DNA of 64,000 nucleotides from an uncultured Alphaproteobacteria bacterium (GCA_902826695.1 CADEFU010000002.1:186001-250000); one strand, 5' to 3'. Counted from the stretch's first letter, positions 42,144 through 51,277 are shown. A program made the numbers and translations. The notes: a model not told the origin generated them from the sequence alone.

Positions 42144-43121
42144 ATGCGAATTTTGACGGAAGAGGAAACGCGAGAGCATTCGATTTTCACGATGCTTGGC
42201 CTCGAAGGTGCGGGTACCGCCAGATGGGTGATGCTCGCCGTGCTCGCGGTGCTCGCATGGTTGGGCGGGGTCGCGGCCATCGGGCCCTACCGGCCGACCG
42301 ACGTTTCGCGGATGCTGGCCGAGTTTGCGCCTCTGGATCAGGTCTATTGGACTTCGCTTGCGGCGGCAGTGGTCATTGCGCTGATCGCTGTCGTTGCCGG
42401 CCGTTGGGCGCTCGGGTGGGTGGCGGCTACGGTTGCTGGGTACTTGGGTGGTTTCCAGCTGATGGGCCTTCTCTTTCTCCATTTCCCGCCGGCGTTTGAA
42501 ATTCCGCTCACCGGAGAGGGCAGCGCGCTGCGCTTTGCGTTGGCGCGGCTGTGGTTTGCGGGGCCGATTGCGGTTGTATTGCTGGTCGTTTGGCTCTTGT
42601 TCGCGGAGCGGACGGGGGCCGGCTCGCCGGCATTCGGCTTTGGCAATTGGCTGGTGCGTTCGCGCGACGTGAACGTCGCCGAGCCTCTCGAATCCTGGGT
42701 CAGGAAGCTGTTCGTCGGGTTCGTCATCTTCTCGGCGGTTCTTTTCGTGTTCATCCAAATGCCGGTTGGGTTTGCGCCGATCATGAGCGGATCGCTTTGG
42801 CCGCTCTTGCCCGCGGTGTTGATTGCGGCTGCTGCCAATGCAACGGCGGAGGAAGTCGTCTATCGCGGCTTCTTTCAGCCCGCTTTCATCCGATATGGCG
42901 GCGCCGCGGCGGGACTTTGGATGCAAGGGCTGTTCTTCGGCATCATCCACTGGGGCTTGGGCGTCGGCGTTCTGGCGGCGCTGCCGGTGTCGCTCGCGAT
43001 CGGGGTGGGGTCGGTCGTTTGGGGGAAGGCCGCCTACGAGACGCGAGGCCTTGCGTGGACAATTGCGGCCCATTTTTTGGTCGATGTCGCGATTATGGCG
43101 GCCTATTTCGTGCCGCATTGA
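42144..43121 (+). CDS. CPBP family intramembrane metalloprotease
   Basis: The 325-residue protein has about eight membrane segments. ABI/CPBP motifs are present in order: EEVVYRGFF (EExxxR), FFGIIHWGLG (FxxxH) and AAHFLVDV (the third His). Members are Rce1-like glutamate proteases or protein-handling factors. GCGGGGGC precedes ATG 42144, one base after the PadR stop, so the two are co-transcribed. Confidence 0.87.
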   Translation: MRILTEEETREHSIFTMLGLEGAGTARWVMLAVLAVLAWLGGVAAIGPYRPTDVSRMLAEFAPLDQVYWTSLAAAVVIALIAVVAGRWALGWVAATVAGYLGGFQLMGLLFLHFPPAFEIPLTGEGSALRFALARLWFAGPIAVVLLVVWLLFAERTGAGSPAFGFGNWLVRSRDVNVAEPLESWVRKLFVGFVIFSAVLFVFIQMPVGFAPIMSGSLWPLLPAVLIAAAANATAEEVVYRGFFQPAFIRYGGAAAGLWMQGLFFGIIHWGLGVGVLAALPVSLAIGVGSVVWGKAAYETRGLAWTIAAHFLVDVAIMAAYFVPH

Positions 43122-43249
43122 TCGCTAAGCGCCAGTTGCCATGAAGAAGGTGCGCGATTTGCGGTTGCGGTGTACCTGGCGTGCGCGTGCCCTCTTTTCC
43201 TTCCGCTTGCGGACGTGGTAGCTCAAGACAACCACAAGGGGTGTTCGTC

Positions 43250-43789
43250 ATGCGCGCCATCGTTGCCGCCGTTGTTGCCGTTTTTGTATTCGCTTCTGTG
43301 CCAGCTGAGGCTCGGTCGCTTGCCGATTTCTACGGCGTCTATCTCGGTCAGGGTGAGACTGAGGCGGCGCAGCCGGGCAAGGAACCGGAGAAGCGGTTCA
43401 GCCAAGTCATTATTCGACCGGCGGCGTCCGAGCGCGGTTTCTCGATCGAATGGTCAACACTCAAGATCAAGAACGACGAGTTGCCGGAGGCGGCCGATAC
43501 GAAGACCTATACGCAGACGTTCCGCGCTACCGACAAAGCGAACATGTATCGCGATATCACGTCGGGCGACGTCAACCTGAGCCAGGACGCATCGTGGGCC
43601 GTGATCAACGGCGATACGCTCTCGATCGTGCAAGTGTCGGTTGGGCCGGACGGCAGCTACTACGTTACGCACTATGACCGCACGCTGACCGCCAAGGGGC
43701 TGGACGTGCGGTTCACGCGTTTTGAAAACAGCAGGATTGTGCGGGCCGTTCAGCTGAACCTGCTCAAAGGCCCAGCAAAAGTTAACTAG
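43250..43789 (+). CDS. Exported hypothetical protein, paralogue A (179 aa)
   Basis: The protein has a signal peptide (RAIVAAVVAVFVFASVPAEA) followed by a lipocalin-like or beta-barrel-type domain: DFYGVYLGQGETEA near the start, WAVINGDTLSIVQVSV, YVTHYDRTLTAKGLDVRFTR and a C-terminal QLNLLK. AAGGGG before ATG 43250 sets the start. The layout is shared with the next gene, so the two are tandem paralogues. No named family recognised; the beta-rich pattern suggests a small-ligand-binding periplasmic protein. Confidence 0.72.
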   Translation: MRAIVAAVVAVFVFASVPAEARSLADFYGVYLGQGETEAAQPGKEPEKRFSQVIIRPAASERGFSIEWSTLKIKNDELPEAADTKTYTQTFRATDKANMYRDITSGDVNLSQDASWAVINGDTLSIVQVSVGPDGSYYVTHYDRTLTAKGLDVRFTRFENSRIVRAVQLNLLKGPAKVN

Positions 43790-43879
43790 CGGCGGCGTTG
43801 CGTCCGGCGGCTTGGGCATGATTTGATGCCGCCGTTCGGGCTGGGGCGCCCAGACACAGGAAACACAAGGGGATTCAAC

Positions 43880-44407
43880 ATGCGCATTGTTCTCGCGCTT
43901 GGCTTGGCTGCGGCGCTTGCCGTTTCAGTGGCACAAGCCGCAGACCGGAAAGTCGATGATTTCGTTGGCCGTTGGATCGGCTCCGGGCAGGCTACCAAAG
44001 GCGTTGCCAACCCAACGGTGACGCAGTCTCGCGACTCGGAGGTCGTCATCGACAAGACGGCGGACGGCTTCAAGATTGCTTGGACGACGATGTCATCGGA
44101 TGTCGGCGACGGTTCGAAGTCCAAGGTCAAGACCTCCACCCTTACCTTCAAGAAAGGTAAGAGGCCGAATGTCTTTTCGGAGCTGAAGTCGGGCTACGCG
44201 GTTGAAGGCAAGAAGACCACCTGGGCGGTCATTTCCGGCGATACGCTGCAGATCAATCAGCTTGTGATTAGCGACGATGGCCAGTTCGACGTGACGGTCT
44301 ACAAGCGCACACTCAAGGATGCGGATCACATGAACCTCGAGTTCACGCGGTTCACGAATGGCGCAATTGCGCGGCAGGCGACCTTGTCGATGACGAAGGC
44401 GAAGTAG
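43880..44407 (+). CDS. Exported hypothetical protein, paralogue B (175 aa)
   Basis: The protein has a signal peptide (RIVLALGLAAALAVSVAQA) and the same fold plan as paralogue A: DFVGRWIGSGQATK, WAVISGDTLQINQLVI, VTVYKRTLKDADHMNLEFTR, QATLSMTK. ACAAGGGGA before ATG 43880 is the same ribosome-binding pattern as in paralogue A, showing that the upstream region was duplicated too. Function unknown. Confidence 0.72.
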   Translation: MRIVLALGLAAALAVSVAQAADRKVDDFVGRWIGSGQATKGVANPTVTQSRDSEVVIDKTADGFKIAWTTMSSDVGDGSKSKVKTSTLTFKKGKRPNVFSELKSGYAVEGKKTTWAVISGDTLQINQLVISDDGQFDVTVYKRTLKDADHMNLEFTRFTNGAIARQATLSMTKAK

Positions 44408-44447
44408 TCATCGCTTTTTGAACGGCGTTCAAATCTATCTTTCTTTC

Positions 44448-44486
44448 GTTGCGCGCGCGGGACTGGCAAAGTCCCGCGCGCGCAAC
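44448..44486. repeat. 17-bp perfect inverted repeat (GC-rich hairpin)
   Basis: GTTGCGCGCGCGGGACT, a GGCAA loop and AGTCCCGCGCGCGCAAC form a perfect 17-bp stem with a 5-base loop between the paralogue B gene and the next hydrolase gene. No T-run follows on either strand. It is far more stable than a normal terminator and could be a terminator without T-tract, an RNA-stability element or part of the hydrolase 5' leader. Confidence 0.7.
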
Positions 44487-44520
44487 TGATTCAAGGGATG
44501 CGCTTGTCCTAGGGGGAACG

Positions 44521-45441
44521 ATGACTGCCGCGGCAGCGCCACGTGCCTTGCCGAGTTGGCCCGAACGCCGTGCCATCAAGATGTGGGACGGCGAGGTCTC
44601 GTGCCTTGCGTGGGAAGGTGCCGGACAGCGCGCGCCCTCGATCCACTTCGCCCACGCCAACGGGTTCAATGCGCTGACGTACCGGACTCTGCTTGATCCG
44701 TTGGCTAGCGATTTGCGGATTTATGCAACGGACCTGCGCGGGCACGGGCAGACAACACTTGCCGCCAATCCGAAGGGGATGCGGTCCTGGTTCATCTATC
44801 GCGACGACATCCTCAGGACGATGCACGAACTCGACGGGCGGCCGAAGATGCTGGTCGGGCACTCGATGGGCGCGACGGCGAGCCTTGCGGCGGCGCTGGC
44901 CCAGCCGAATTGGGCAACCGGCTTGGTGCTGGTCGAGCCTGTTATCATGCCGCCGAAGTACATCCGTTGGATGCGGATCATGCAGGCGCTGGGCCTTGGC
45001 GAGCGGATGTCGCCGCTTGTCGCGCAGGCCAAAAAACGGCGCGGGATCTTTCCGTCGCGCGAGGCTGTGTTTGAGGCCTACCGAGGGCGCGGCGCGTTCC
45101 GCACATGGCCGGAGGAGGTCGTGCGCGACTACATCACCGGCGGCACGGTCGATTTCTTTGACGATAAGCAAGTGCGGCTTGCGTGCACGCCGGGGTGGGA
45201 GGCTGCGAACTACAGCAGCAATGCGCTCGATTTTTGGGGCGATCTGGACAAGTTGCGCTGTCCGCTGACGCTGATCGTAGGTGACAAGCGATCGACATGT
45301 CCTGACGATGTGATCGCGCTCTTGATCGCGCGGCGGCCGGAGATTCGCATCGTCAAAGTGCCGGGGGCTAGCCACTTCCTGCCGATGGAAGTGCCGGAAA
45401 TCGTTCGGCGCGAAGTGCGGGCGATGGCGGGGCTGCCTTAG
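44521..45441 (+). CDS. Alpha/beta hydrolase fold protein
   Basis: The 306-residue protein has HFAHANGFNALTY (oxyanion region), DLRGHGQT, the nucleophile elbow VGHSMGATAS and the C-terminal GASHFLPMEVPE with the catalytic His. GGGGGA precedes ATG 44521; the frame extends upstream through the hairpin arm. It could be an esterase, epoxide hydrolase or lactonase; the sequence does not decide. Its TAG stop is immediately followed by the convergent thioesterase stop. Confidence 0.87.
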   Translation: MTAAAAPRALPSWPERRAIKMWDGEVSCLAWEGAGQRAPSIHFAHANGFNALTYRTLLDPLASDLRIYATDLRGHGQTTLAANPKGMRSWFIYRDDILRTMHELDGRPKMLVGHSMGATASLAAALAQPNWATGLVLVEPVIMPPKYIRWMRIMQALGLGERMSPLVAQAKKRRGIFPSREAVFEAYRGRGAFRTWPEEVVRDYITGGTVDFFDDKQVRLACTPGWEAANYSSNALDFWGDLDKLRCPLTLIVGDKRSTCPDDVIALLIARRPEIRIVKVPGASHFLPMEVPEIVRREVRAMAGLP

Positions 45442-46356
45442 CTACGCGGACAATCCCGGTACGATCAGTTTCTCCAGCCCCTCGCGCATGTCCGGCGGGA
45501 TTTCGATCGCTTTGCGCGTCGTCAGGTCCATCGCGATCGCGACGGCTTCTGCCGTCGCGAAACACTCGCCCGTTTCGCCGTCGAACATCCAGTGGCACCA
45601 GACGTAGGTCTTGGACGACACAGATTTGAGGCCGCTCTTGACGACGATGAGGTCGCCTTCGGCGGCGTGGGCACGGTAGACGAAACGGTATTCGAGAGCC
45701 GCGCCGCCGCGGCCGCTCGACGACCGGTCTTCGCCGCGGGTTTGGGCGATGAGATTGGGGATCGCGTCGGAAAGGCGGCCCATGTAGTGGCGCATCTGCA
45801 TGTAGCCGCGGGCGTCGCAGTGTTCGGGCAAAACGGCGCCACGGAAAATCGTTACGAGTCCCAGGCTTTCGGCTTCGGTGAGCGTGGGGGAGCGGCGTGC
45901 GGGACCGAGTTCGAGGCCGCGCGGTGCGCCGTGCGGGGGCAGGTCGATCGTCAGGCTGGACGACTTGGCGACTGCTGTGACGGGCAGGGGCAAGCCGCCG
46001 CGGACTTCAGCATCGGCCCATTCGGTGCGCGTGACGAACGTTGCGGCGATCGTGCGGTCAACGGCGTTGCGCATCTCTTGATAGACGATCAGGCCTTCGT
46101 TGGTTGCTGCAAGGATGCCCGCATCGATCGCGTAGGGCGCGCCGGGACGGAGTTCGCGGTGAAACCGCGTGTGCTGGTCGCGCGCGATCAGCGTGGCGCG
46201 GTCGCTCTTTTGCGCGCGCGGGCTTAAGCCCAAGGCGGCAGCAAGTGCGGTCAGGCCCTCGTCGGCTTTGGCCATGTAGAACTGGACGTTCATATGGCCC
46301 ATTTGATCGCACTCCCACGTTTGCACGCTGGAGCGAACGACTTCGATCATGGTCAT
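45442..46356 (-). CDS. Double-hotdog acyl thioesterase
   Basis: The 304-residue protein contains two hotdog halves. The N-terminal half (WECDQMGHMNVQFYMAKAD, RFHRELRPG) and the C-terminal half (PEHCDARGYMQMRHYMGRLS, KTYVWCHWMFD) each have the D/C-x-x-GHMN-like 4HBT signature. Such fused 4HBT proteins hydrolyse acyl-CoA or acyl-ACP esters. Neighbours on the same strand are 10 bases away (PepSY gene upstream), suggesting co-expression by proximity. Confidence 0.85.
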   Translation of the reverse strand: MTMIEVVRSSVQTWECDQMGHMNVQFYMAKADEGLTALAAALGLSPRAQKSDRATLIARDQHTRFHRELRPGAPYAIDAGILAATNEGLIVYQEMRNAVDRTIAATFVTRTEWADAEVRGGLPLPVTAVAKSSSLTIDLPPHGAPRGLELGPARRSPTLTEAESLGLVTIFRGAVLPEHCDARGYMQMRHYMGRLSDAIPNLIAQTRGEDRSSSGRGGAALEYRFVYRAHAAEGDLIVVKSGLKSVSSKTYVWCHWMFDGETGECFATAEAVAIAMDLTTRKAIEIPPDMREGLEKLIVPGLSA

Positions 46357-46367
46357 GGCGTTACTCT

Positions 46368-47063
46368 TTACAGACTACGTTGAGGCCAGAAGCGGATGAC
46401 GACGAGGCCGATTCCCGTGATTGTGAGCGCGAGCGAGAGCAGCGCGAACAGGATGATCGGCCAGTGGTTGAAGTCCTCGCGCTCGCTGTAGTCCATGATG
46501 TGGAGCGACCAGAGGAAGTCGTATGTACGCCAGAGGTCAGAGCGGCGGGCCACCACCTTGCCGGTAAGCGGTTCAATGTAGAGGCGCGTTTGGTCCTCGT
46601 CGTCGAACGCGACCTGCCAGACGGGGAGGGCGCGGCGATACTCGATCGGCGGCTTATCCTTGATCAGCGTGGCAGCCGCCATCGTGCCCTTGCCGGCATA
46701 GTCGGCCGCGGCGATGCGACGGGCTTCCGTCTCGTCGAGTGGGGAGATCACCTGGCCCTTCTCGGCATCGATCAGCATGTGCGGCTTGCCCGCGCTGTCG
46801 ATACGCCACATCCAGCGGCCGGCGATGTCGACCAATTCAAGGCGCGAGACGGACGCCTTCACCGCTTCGACGGCGCGCTCAGGCGAGATCAAGTTCTTCG
46901 CGGCGCGCAGATCGCGCGGCTTGGCCTCGCGGATCAGGTGCTCGCTGCGTACCTGCTCGATCGGAAACCAGGTCATGTAGAGGCCGCTGACCGTCCAGGC
47001 CAAGATCTGCAGGCCTACGATCAAACCGACCCATTTGTGGATCTGAAACCACCATTTGCGCAT
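46368..47063 (-). CDS. PepSY-domain membrane protein
   Basis: The 231-residue protein has one N-terminal (about 10-30) and one C-terminal (about 205-225) membrane segment around a periplasmic region with two PepSY-like units (ISPERAVEAV..., YIEPLTGKVVARRSD). It starts RKWWFQIHKWVGLI, as in PepSY-TM proteins often linked to siderophore or heme reduction. The function here is unassigned. It is divergent from the CaiB-type gene, sharing a 100-base promoter region. Confidence 0.8.
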   Translation of the reverse strand: MRKWWFQIHKWVGLIVGLQILAWTVSGLYMTWFPIEQVRSEHLIREAKPRDLRAAKNLISPERAVEAVKASVSRLELVDIAGRWMWRIDSAGKPHMLIDAEKGQVISPLDETEARRIAAADYAGKGTMAAATLIKDKPPIEYRRALPVWQVAFDDEDQTRLYIEPLTGKVVARRSDLWRTYDFLWSLHIMDYSEREDFNHWPIILFALLSLALTITGIGLVVIRFWPQRSL

Positions 47064-47163
47064 GACGCGTCGCTCGCTGTTTCAATGCACTTTATCGCGC
47101 GATTCGCGCGGCCGCGACGGTGTGCTATGGACGTTACGGAACGCCACTGAGGAGGACTTGCGC

Positions 47164-48291
47164 TTGGCACAGGGGCCGTTGTCGGGGGTCAAGGTCGTTG
47201 AATTCGCGGGTCTTGGGCCTGCGCCGTTTTGCGGGATGCTGCTTGCCGATCTCGGCGCCGATGTGGTGCGGATCGATCGCAAGGATGCGCGTCCGGCGGC
47301 GGCGCATCAGGTGACGCATCGTGGACGCAAATCGATTGCTCTCGATCTGAAGAACAAACATGCGATCGAGCTCTGTCTTGAGATGTTCGAACGGGCGGAG
47401 GTGGTGTTCGAAGGGTTTCGGCCGGGCGTTATGGAGCGTTTGGGCCTTGGGCCTGATGTCGCGCTGAAGCGCAATCCGAAGCTCGTCTATGGGCGCATGA
47501 CAGGGTGGGGGCAAACGGGGCCGCTGGCGCAGGCCGCGGGCCACGATATCAACTACATCGCGATCACGGGTGCTCTGCATGCGATCGGGACCCGCGAGCG
47601 GCCGGTGCCGCCGCTCAACCTGATCGGCGATTTCGGTGGTGGCGCGCTTTACTTGGCGTTTGGGCTGCTCGCGGCGCTGACGCATGCGCGAGCGACGGGC
47701 AAGGGGCAGGTTGTCGATACGGCGATGGTGGATGGTGCGGCGTCGCTGATGTCGTACTTTTACGGCTTCCGTGCGGAGGGCACGCACACTGCGGAGCGCG
47801 CGGCGAATCGGCTCGATGGTGGGGCGCATTTTTACGACGTCTATAAGTGCGCGGATGGGCAGTGGATTGCGCTCGGGTCGATCGAACCGCAGTTCTATGC
47901 GTTGCTGCGCGAGAAAGCCGGCTTGAGCGATCCGGCGTTCGATGCGCAGATGGATCGCAAGCGCTGGCCTGAGCTGAAGGAGAGACTTGCGCGGGTGATC
48001 GCGACGAAGACGCGGGGCGAGTGGTGCGCGATCATGGAAGGTAGCGACGTTTGTTTTGCGCCGGTCTTGGAGTTGGGCGAGGCGCCGTCACATCCGCACA
48101 ATGTGGCGCGAGAGGCGTTCGTCACTGTTGATGGCGTTGTGCAGCCGGCACCGGCACCGCGGTTCGATCTGACGCCGGGCGCGGTGCAGGGACCGCCGCC
48201 TCAGATCGGCGCGCATAATCAAACGAGTTTACGCGATTGGGGTTTCGGGGCCTCTCGCATCGAGGAATTGACATCGAAGGGAGTGATCTGA
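47164..48291 (+). CDS. CaiB/BaiF CoA-transferase family protein (alpha-methylacyl-CoA racemase-like)
   Basis: The 375-residue class III CoA-transferase fold protein begins GPLSGVKVVEFAGLGPAPFC, contains LLADLGADVVRID and GHDINYIAITGALH with the Asp typical of racemase/transferase members, and is close to AMACR in size. It may epimerise 2-methyl-branched acyl-CoA. The start is TTG at 47164, eight bases behind a perfect GAGGAGG; an in-frame GTG at 47122 lacks any ribosome-binding site. The stop TGA shares its A with the ATG of the thiolase gene that follows. Confidence 0.85.
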   Translation: MAQGPLSGVKVVEFAGLGPAPFCGMLLADLGADVVRIDRKDARPAAAHQVTHRGRKSIALDLKNKHAIELCLEMFERAEVVFEGFRPGVMERLGLGPDVALKRNPKLVYGRMTGWGQTGPLAQAAGHDINYIAITGALHAIGTRERPVPPLNLIGDFGGGALYLAFGLLAALTHARATGKGQVVDTAMVDGAASLMSYFYGFRAEGTHTAERAANRLDGGAHFYDVYKCADGQWIALGSIEPQFYALLREKAGLSDPAFDAQMDRKRWPELKERLARVIATKTRGEWCAIMEGSDVCFAPVLELGEAPSHPHNVAREAFVTVDGVVQPAPAPRFDLTPGAVQGPPPQIGAHNQTSLRDWGFGASRIEELTSKGVI

Positions 48292-49493
48292 TGGCACGTC
48301 GTGCAGCGATCGTAGCGCCGGTGCGGACGCCGGTGGCGAAGTATCTGGGTGCATTAAAGGACATCTCGGCGGAGACGCTGGCGGCGCATGTCGTAAAGGA
48401 GACTGTGAAGCGATCGGGCCTCGATCCGGCGCGCATCGACGATGTTGTGTTCGCGCAAAGTTACGCGAACAGCGAGGCGCCGTGCATTGGGCGTTGGGCG
48501 GCTCTTGCGGCGGATCTGCCGATCGAAGTGCCGGGGATGCAGCTTGACCGGCGTTGCGGTGGCGGGCTTCAGGCGATCGTCACGGCGGCGATGATGGTCG
48601 AGACGGGTGTGGCCGACGTTGTGGTGGCGGGCGGCGTCGAGAGCATGAGCAACATCGAATACTACTCGACCTCGATGCGTTCCGGCGCGCGGGCCGGAAA
48701 CGTGACGATGTACGATCGGCTGGAGCGCGGGCGCGAGCGGTCGCAGCCGGTCGAGCGGTTCGGCGTGATCTCGGGCATGATCGAGACGGCGGAGAACGTT
48801 GCGCGCGAGTGTCAGATCACGCGCGAAGCCGCCGACGCATTCGCGGTCGAGAGCCACAAGCGGGCGGCGCGCGCCTGGGCTGAGGGCAAGTTTGCCGATG
48901 AGATCGTGGCCGTTCCGGTGCCTCAGCGTAAGGGCGATCCCGTGCTTGTGCGCCAGGACGAAGGCTTCCGGGCCGACTCGAGCCTTGAGACGATGGCGGC
49001 GATGAAGCCGATCATTAAGGGCGGGGTGGTGACGGCTGCGAATGCGAGCCAGCAGAATGACGCTGCGGCCGCGTGTTTAATCGTGGCGGAGGACAAGCTT
49101 GCGTCACTCGGGTTGACGCCGATGGGCACGCTTGTCGGTTGGGCGGCCGCCGGGTGTCATCCCGCGACAATGGGGTTGGGGCCCGTGCCCGCGGTCGAGA
49201 AGCTGTTCGCGCGGAGCGGGCTCTCTTGGAAGGACATCGACCTCGTCGAGTTGAACGAGGCGTTTGCGGCGCAGGTGCTGGGCGTTCTGAAACGTTGGGG
49301 CTGGGACGATCGCGACAAGCTCAACGTCAACGGCTCCGGCATCTCGCTCGGCCACCCGATCGGGGCGACTGGCGTGCGGATCATGGCGACGCTGCTCCAC
49401 GAAATGAAACGCCGCCGCGCACGGTACGGTCTTGAAACCATGTGCGTCGGCGGCGGGCAGGGTATCGCGGCGGTGTTCGAACGCGCCGGCTAA
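48291..49493 (+). CDS. Acetyl-CoA acetyl/acyltransferase (thiolase)
   Basis: The 400-residue thiolase has active-site Cys89 in DRRCGGGLQA (a variant of the NRxCxSG motif), NEAFAAQ, GHPIGATGV and the C-terminal Cys in MCVGGGQG. It is translationally linked to the racemase-like gene (TGATG), with AAGGGAG upstream. The pair suggests thiolytic processing of branched or aromatic acyl-CoA, separate from the FadA-type thiolase of the other operon. Confidence 0.9.
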   Translation: MARRAAIVAPVRTPVAKYLGALKDISAETLAAHVVKETVKRSGLDPARIDDVVFAQSYANSEAPCIGRWAALAADLPIEVPGMQLDRRCGGGLQAIVTAAMMVETGVADVVVAGGVESMSNIEYYSTSMRSGARAGNVTMYDRLERGRERSQPVERFGVISGMIETAENVARECQITREAADAFAVESHKRAARAWAEGKFADEIVAVPVPQRKGDPVLVRQDEGFRADSSLETMAAMKPIIKGGVVTAANASQQNDAAAACLIVAEDKLASLGLTPMGTLVGWAAAGCHPATMGLGPVPAVEKLFARSGLSWKDIDLVELNEAFAAQVLGVLKRWGWDDRDKLNVNGSGISLGHPIGATGVRIMATLLHEMKRRRARYGLETMCVGGGQGIAAVFERAG

Positions 49494-49511
49494 GCCGGGT
49501 GAGGCTTGTTC

Positions 49512-50495
49512 CTACTGTTGGGCAGGCGCCGCCGCGCGGGTCGCATCGGCGGCAGTCACGTGTATGAGGCCTTCCTTGTAAGCGATGTAGAGGCGCAGAT
49601 GTTTGATCTGGCTCATACCGAGTACTACTTGTGGTCCATCGCCCTCAAACTCCGCCAAGCGTACGGGAATATTCTCGAAGGTGATGCCTGACATTGTCAG
49701 GGATTTTAGCGTGACGCTGTAAGTGTCCAGCGCGGCGCCGCTCGCCGCGTACATTTTGCCTGCAGGCTGAACGCCTGGAGAGTTCTTGGTGATACCGAAA
49801 CGCCGCCCGGCGAGGCCCAAGTCGATCATCGTGCGAGTCGCTCCGGTATCGAAGAGCAACTGCACGTTCTCGCCGTTCACCTCAGCCTCGACTGCTGGAG
49901 GGTCAATCACGGTCTTTTGCCGCTTTGGCTTGAGGCGCGAACCGAGTTGCATCTCAACTGGCTCCTTTTTGACCTTCAAAGTGACAGCTTCGTCTGCCCA
50001 ATAGACACCCACGCCCGGGCAATGTTCCTGACTGAATATCGAGATCTTCTTTCCGGCGTTGTCGATCTCCAGATCGATGAGATTGAGCAAATTCTGGCCA
50101 AGTAAGCCGCCCCTTACCTCAATCGGAACGTCGGGTCGCGGGCTGCTGACGAACATGTCGCTTTTGCCGAAACTCATGGTTCCGATCTGCAATGATGGAA
50201 CTTCAGCGAATTGATCCATCTTTTCTCCAGCGAGATCGACGAGCTCAAGAAAGTGAGACTTCTTCACGAGAAGGTCTTTGGCTTTGACCAGCTCAAAGCT
50301 GACGTTGCTCCAGTAAGCTCCGGTGTCGAGAAGTAGCCGTGTCGGGACACCCGCTACCGTGGCCGGAAGGTAGATGTGCCCGTTCGGTGCGACTTCAAAC
50401 GAGACGGTGCCCAGGCGTTTGAGTTGGCAATCGTCGTCCGCATACGCGGGCAGAATCGCTGCCATCGCAAAGGTGAGAGCAATGAGTGAGCGCAT
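49512..50495 (-). CDS. Periplasmic retropepsin-like aspartic protease with two DTGA motifs
   Basis: The 327-residue protein has a signal peptide (RSLIALTFAMAAILPAYA). There are two aspartyl-protease half-domains: LLLDTGAYWSN with Asp57, and LLFDTGATRTM with Asp216. Each is followed by the hydrophobic-hydrophobic-Gly element (GGLLGQNLL; VVLGMSQI). Most bacterial retropepsin-like proteins have one such domain and dimerise; this one could be an internal two-lobed, pepsin-like enzyme. Substrate unknown; periplasmic. Confidence 0.8.
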   Translation of the reverse strand: MRSLIALTFAMAAILPAYADDDCQLKRLGTVSFEVAPNGHIYLPATVAGVPTRLLLDTGAYWSNVSFELVKAKDLLVKKSHFLELVDLAGEKMDQFAEVPSLQIGTMSFGKSDMFVSSPRPDVPIEVRGGLLGQNLLNLIDLEIDNAGKKISIFSQEHCPGVGVYWADEAVTLKVKKEPVEMQLGSRLKPKRQKTVIDPPAVEAEVNGENVQLLFDTGATRTMIDLGLAGRRFGITKNSPGVQPAGKMYAASGAALDTYSVTLKSLTMSGITFENIPVRLAEFEGDGPQVVLGMSQIKHLRLYIAYKEGLIHVTAADATRAAAPAQQ

Positions 50496-50659
50496 GGATT
50501 TCCCCTGATCGTCGCGGCCTTGAAATTACCTTTGGGTGCGGATCGGCGCCAGGGGGAAGGCTTACCAACCAGGACGCATTGAAAGGTGGCGCGCGCCTGA
50601 GCAGGCGCACACGTGCGCCCGCTCAGGTCGGAGCTTTGCCGTTTGCGGACGGGACGCCG

Positions 50660-51277
50660 TTAGGTTCCCGTCTTTTCCTCGCGCTTCGGCGCGGTCTTCA
50701 GGCAGTGAGCGACTTCACGGAGTGTCATCGCCGCCGTCACACCCAGCTTCTGCAGACGCCCGGTGCGGGCGAGCGTGGCGAGGCCGATCGAGGTGGCCGA
50801 CAGCGCGAGGGCGCGGGCTTGCGCTTGCTCGGGCGGAAGGTCGTCGAGGGCCAAGGGTTCGCTGACCGTTTGGAATAGCGAGATCAAGCGGCCCATCAGC
50901 GCGCGCTCAGACCCCGCGCTTGCGCGCTTGCCGGTGTCGAGTTCGAAGATGTTCGATGCCGTTGCGAATGCATCGGCCGCGCGCGAGGCGAGGTCGGCTG
51001 CGTCCTTCGAATTGCTTGTGCGCAATTCTCTGGCCAGGCCGCCGAGTTCGTGGACGGCGAGGTCGGCCAAGATCGCCGACTTCGAGTCGAAGTAGAAGTA
51101 GACCGCGCCCGGCACGTAGCCGGCTTCGGATGCGACGGCGCGGATCGTGAGGCCTTTGGCGCCGGTGCGTGCCATCACGCGTTTGGCGGCAGCAAGAATT
51201 TCGGCGCGCTTGAAGGCGTGCGCCGCTTCCCGCCGCTCTTCTTTGCGGCGGTCATGCGGAAACTCATATTGAGACAA
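50660..51277 (-). CDS. TetR family transcriptional regulator (TTG start)
   Basis: The protein is 205 residues with an N-terminal TetR helix-turn-helix (RAEILAAAKRVMARTGAKGLT, then VASEAGYVPGAVYFYF). The chosen start is TTG at 51277 behind GGGGGG; a second TTG at 51313 has no ribosome-binding site. It is followed by nothing on its strand for 160 bases and preceded, 66 bases upstream, by the enoyl-CoA hydratase, which it may regulate. Confidence 0.82.
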   Translation of the reverse strand: MSQYEFPHDRRKEERREAAHAFKRAEILAAAKRVMARTGAKGLTIRAVASEAGYVPGAVYFYFDSKSAILADLAVHELGGLARELRTSNSKDAADLASRAADAFATASNIFELDTGKRASAGSERALMGRLISLFQTVSEPLALDDLPPEQAQARALALSATSIGLATLARTGRLQKLGVTAAMTLREVAHCLKTAPKREEKTGT

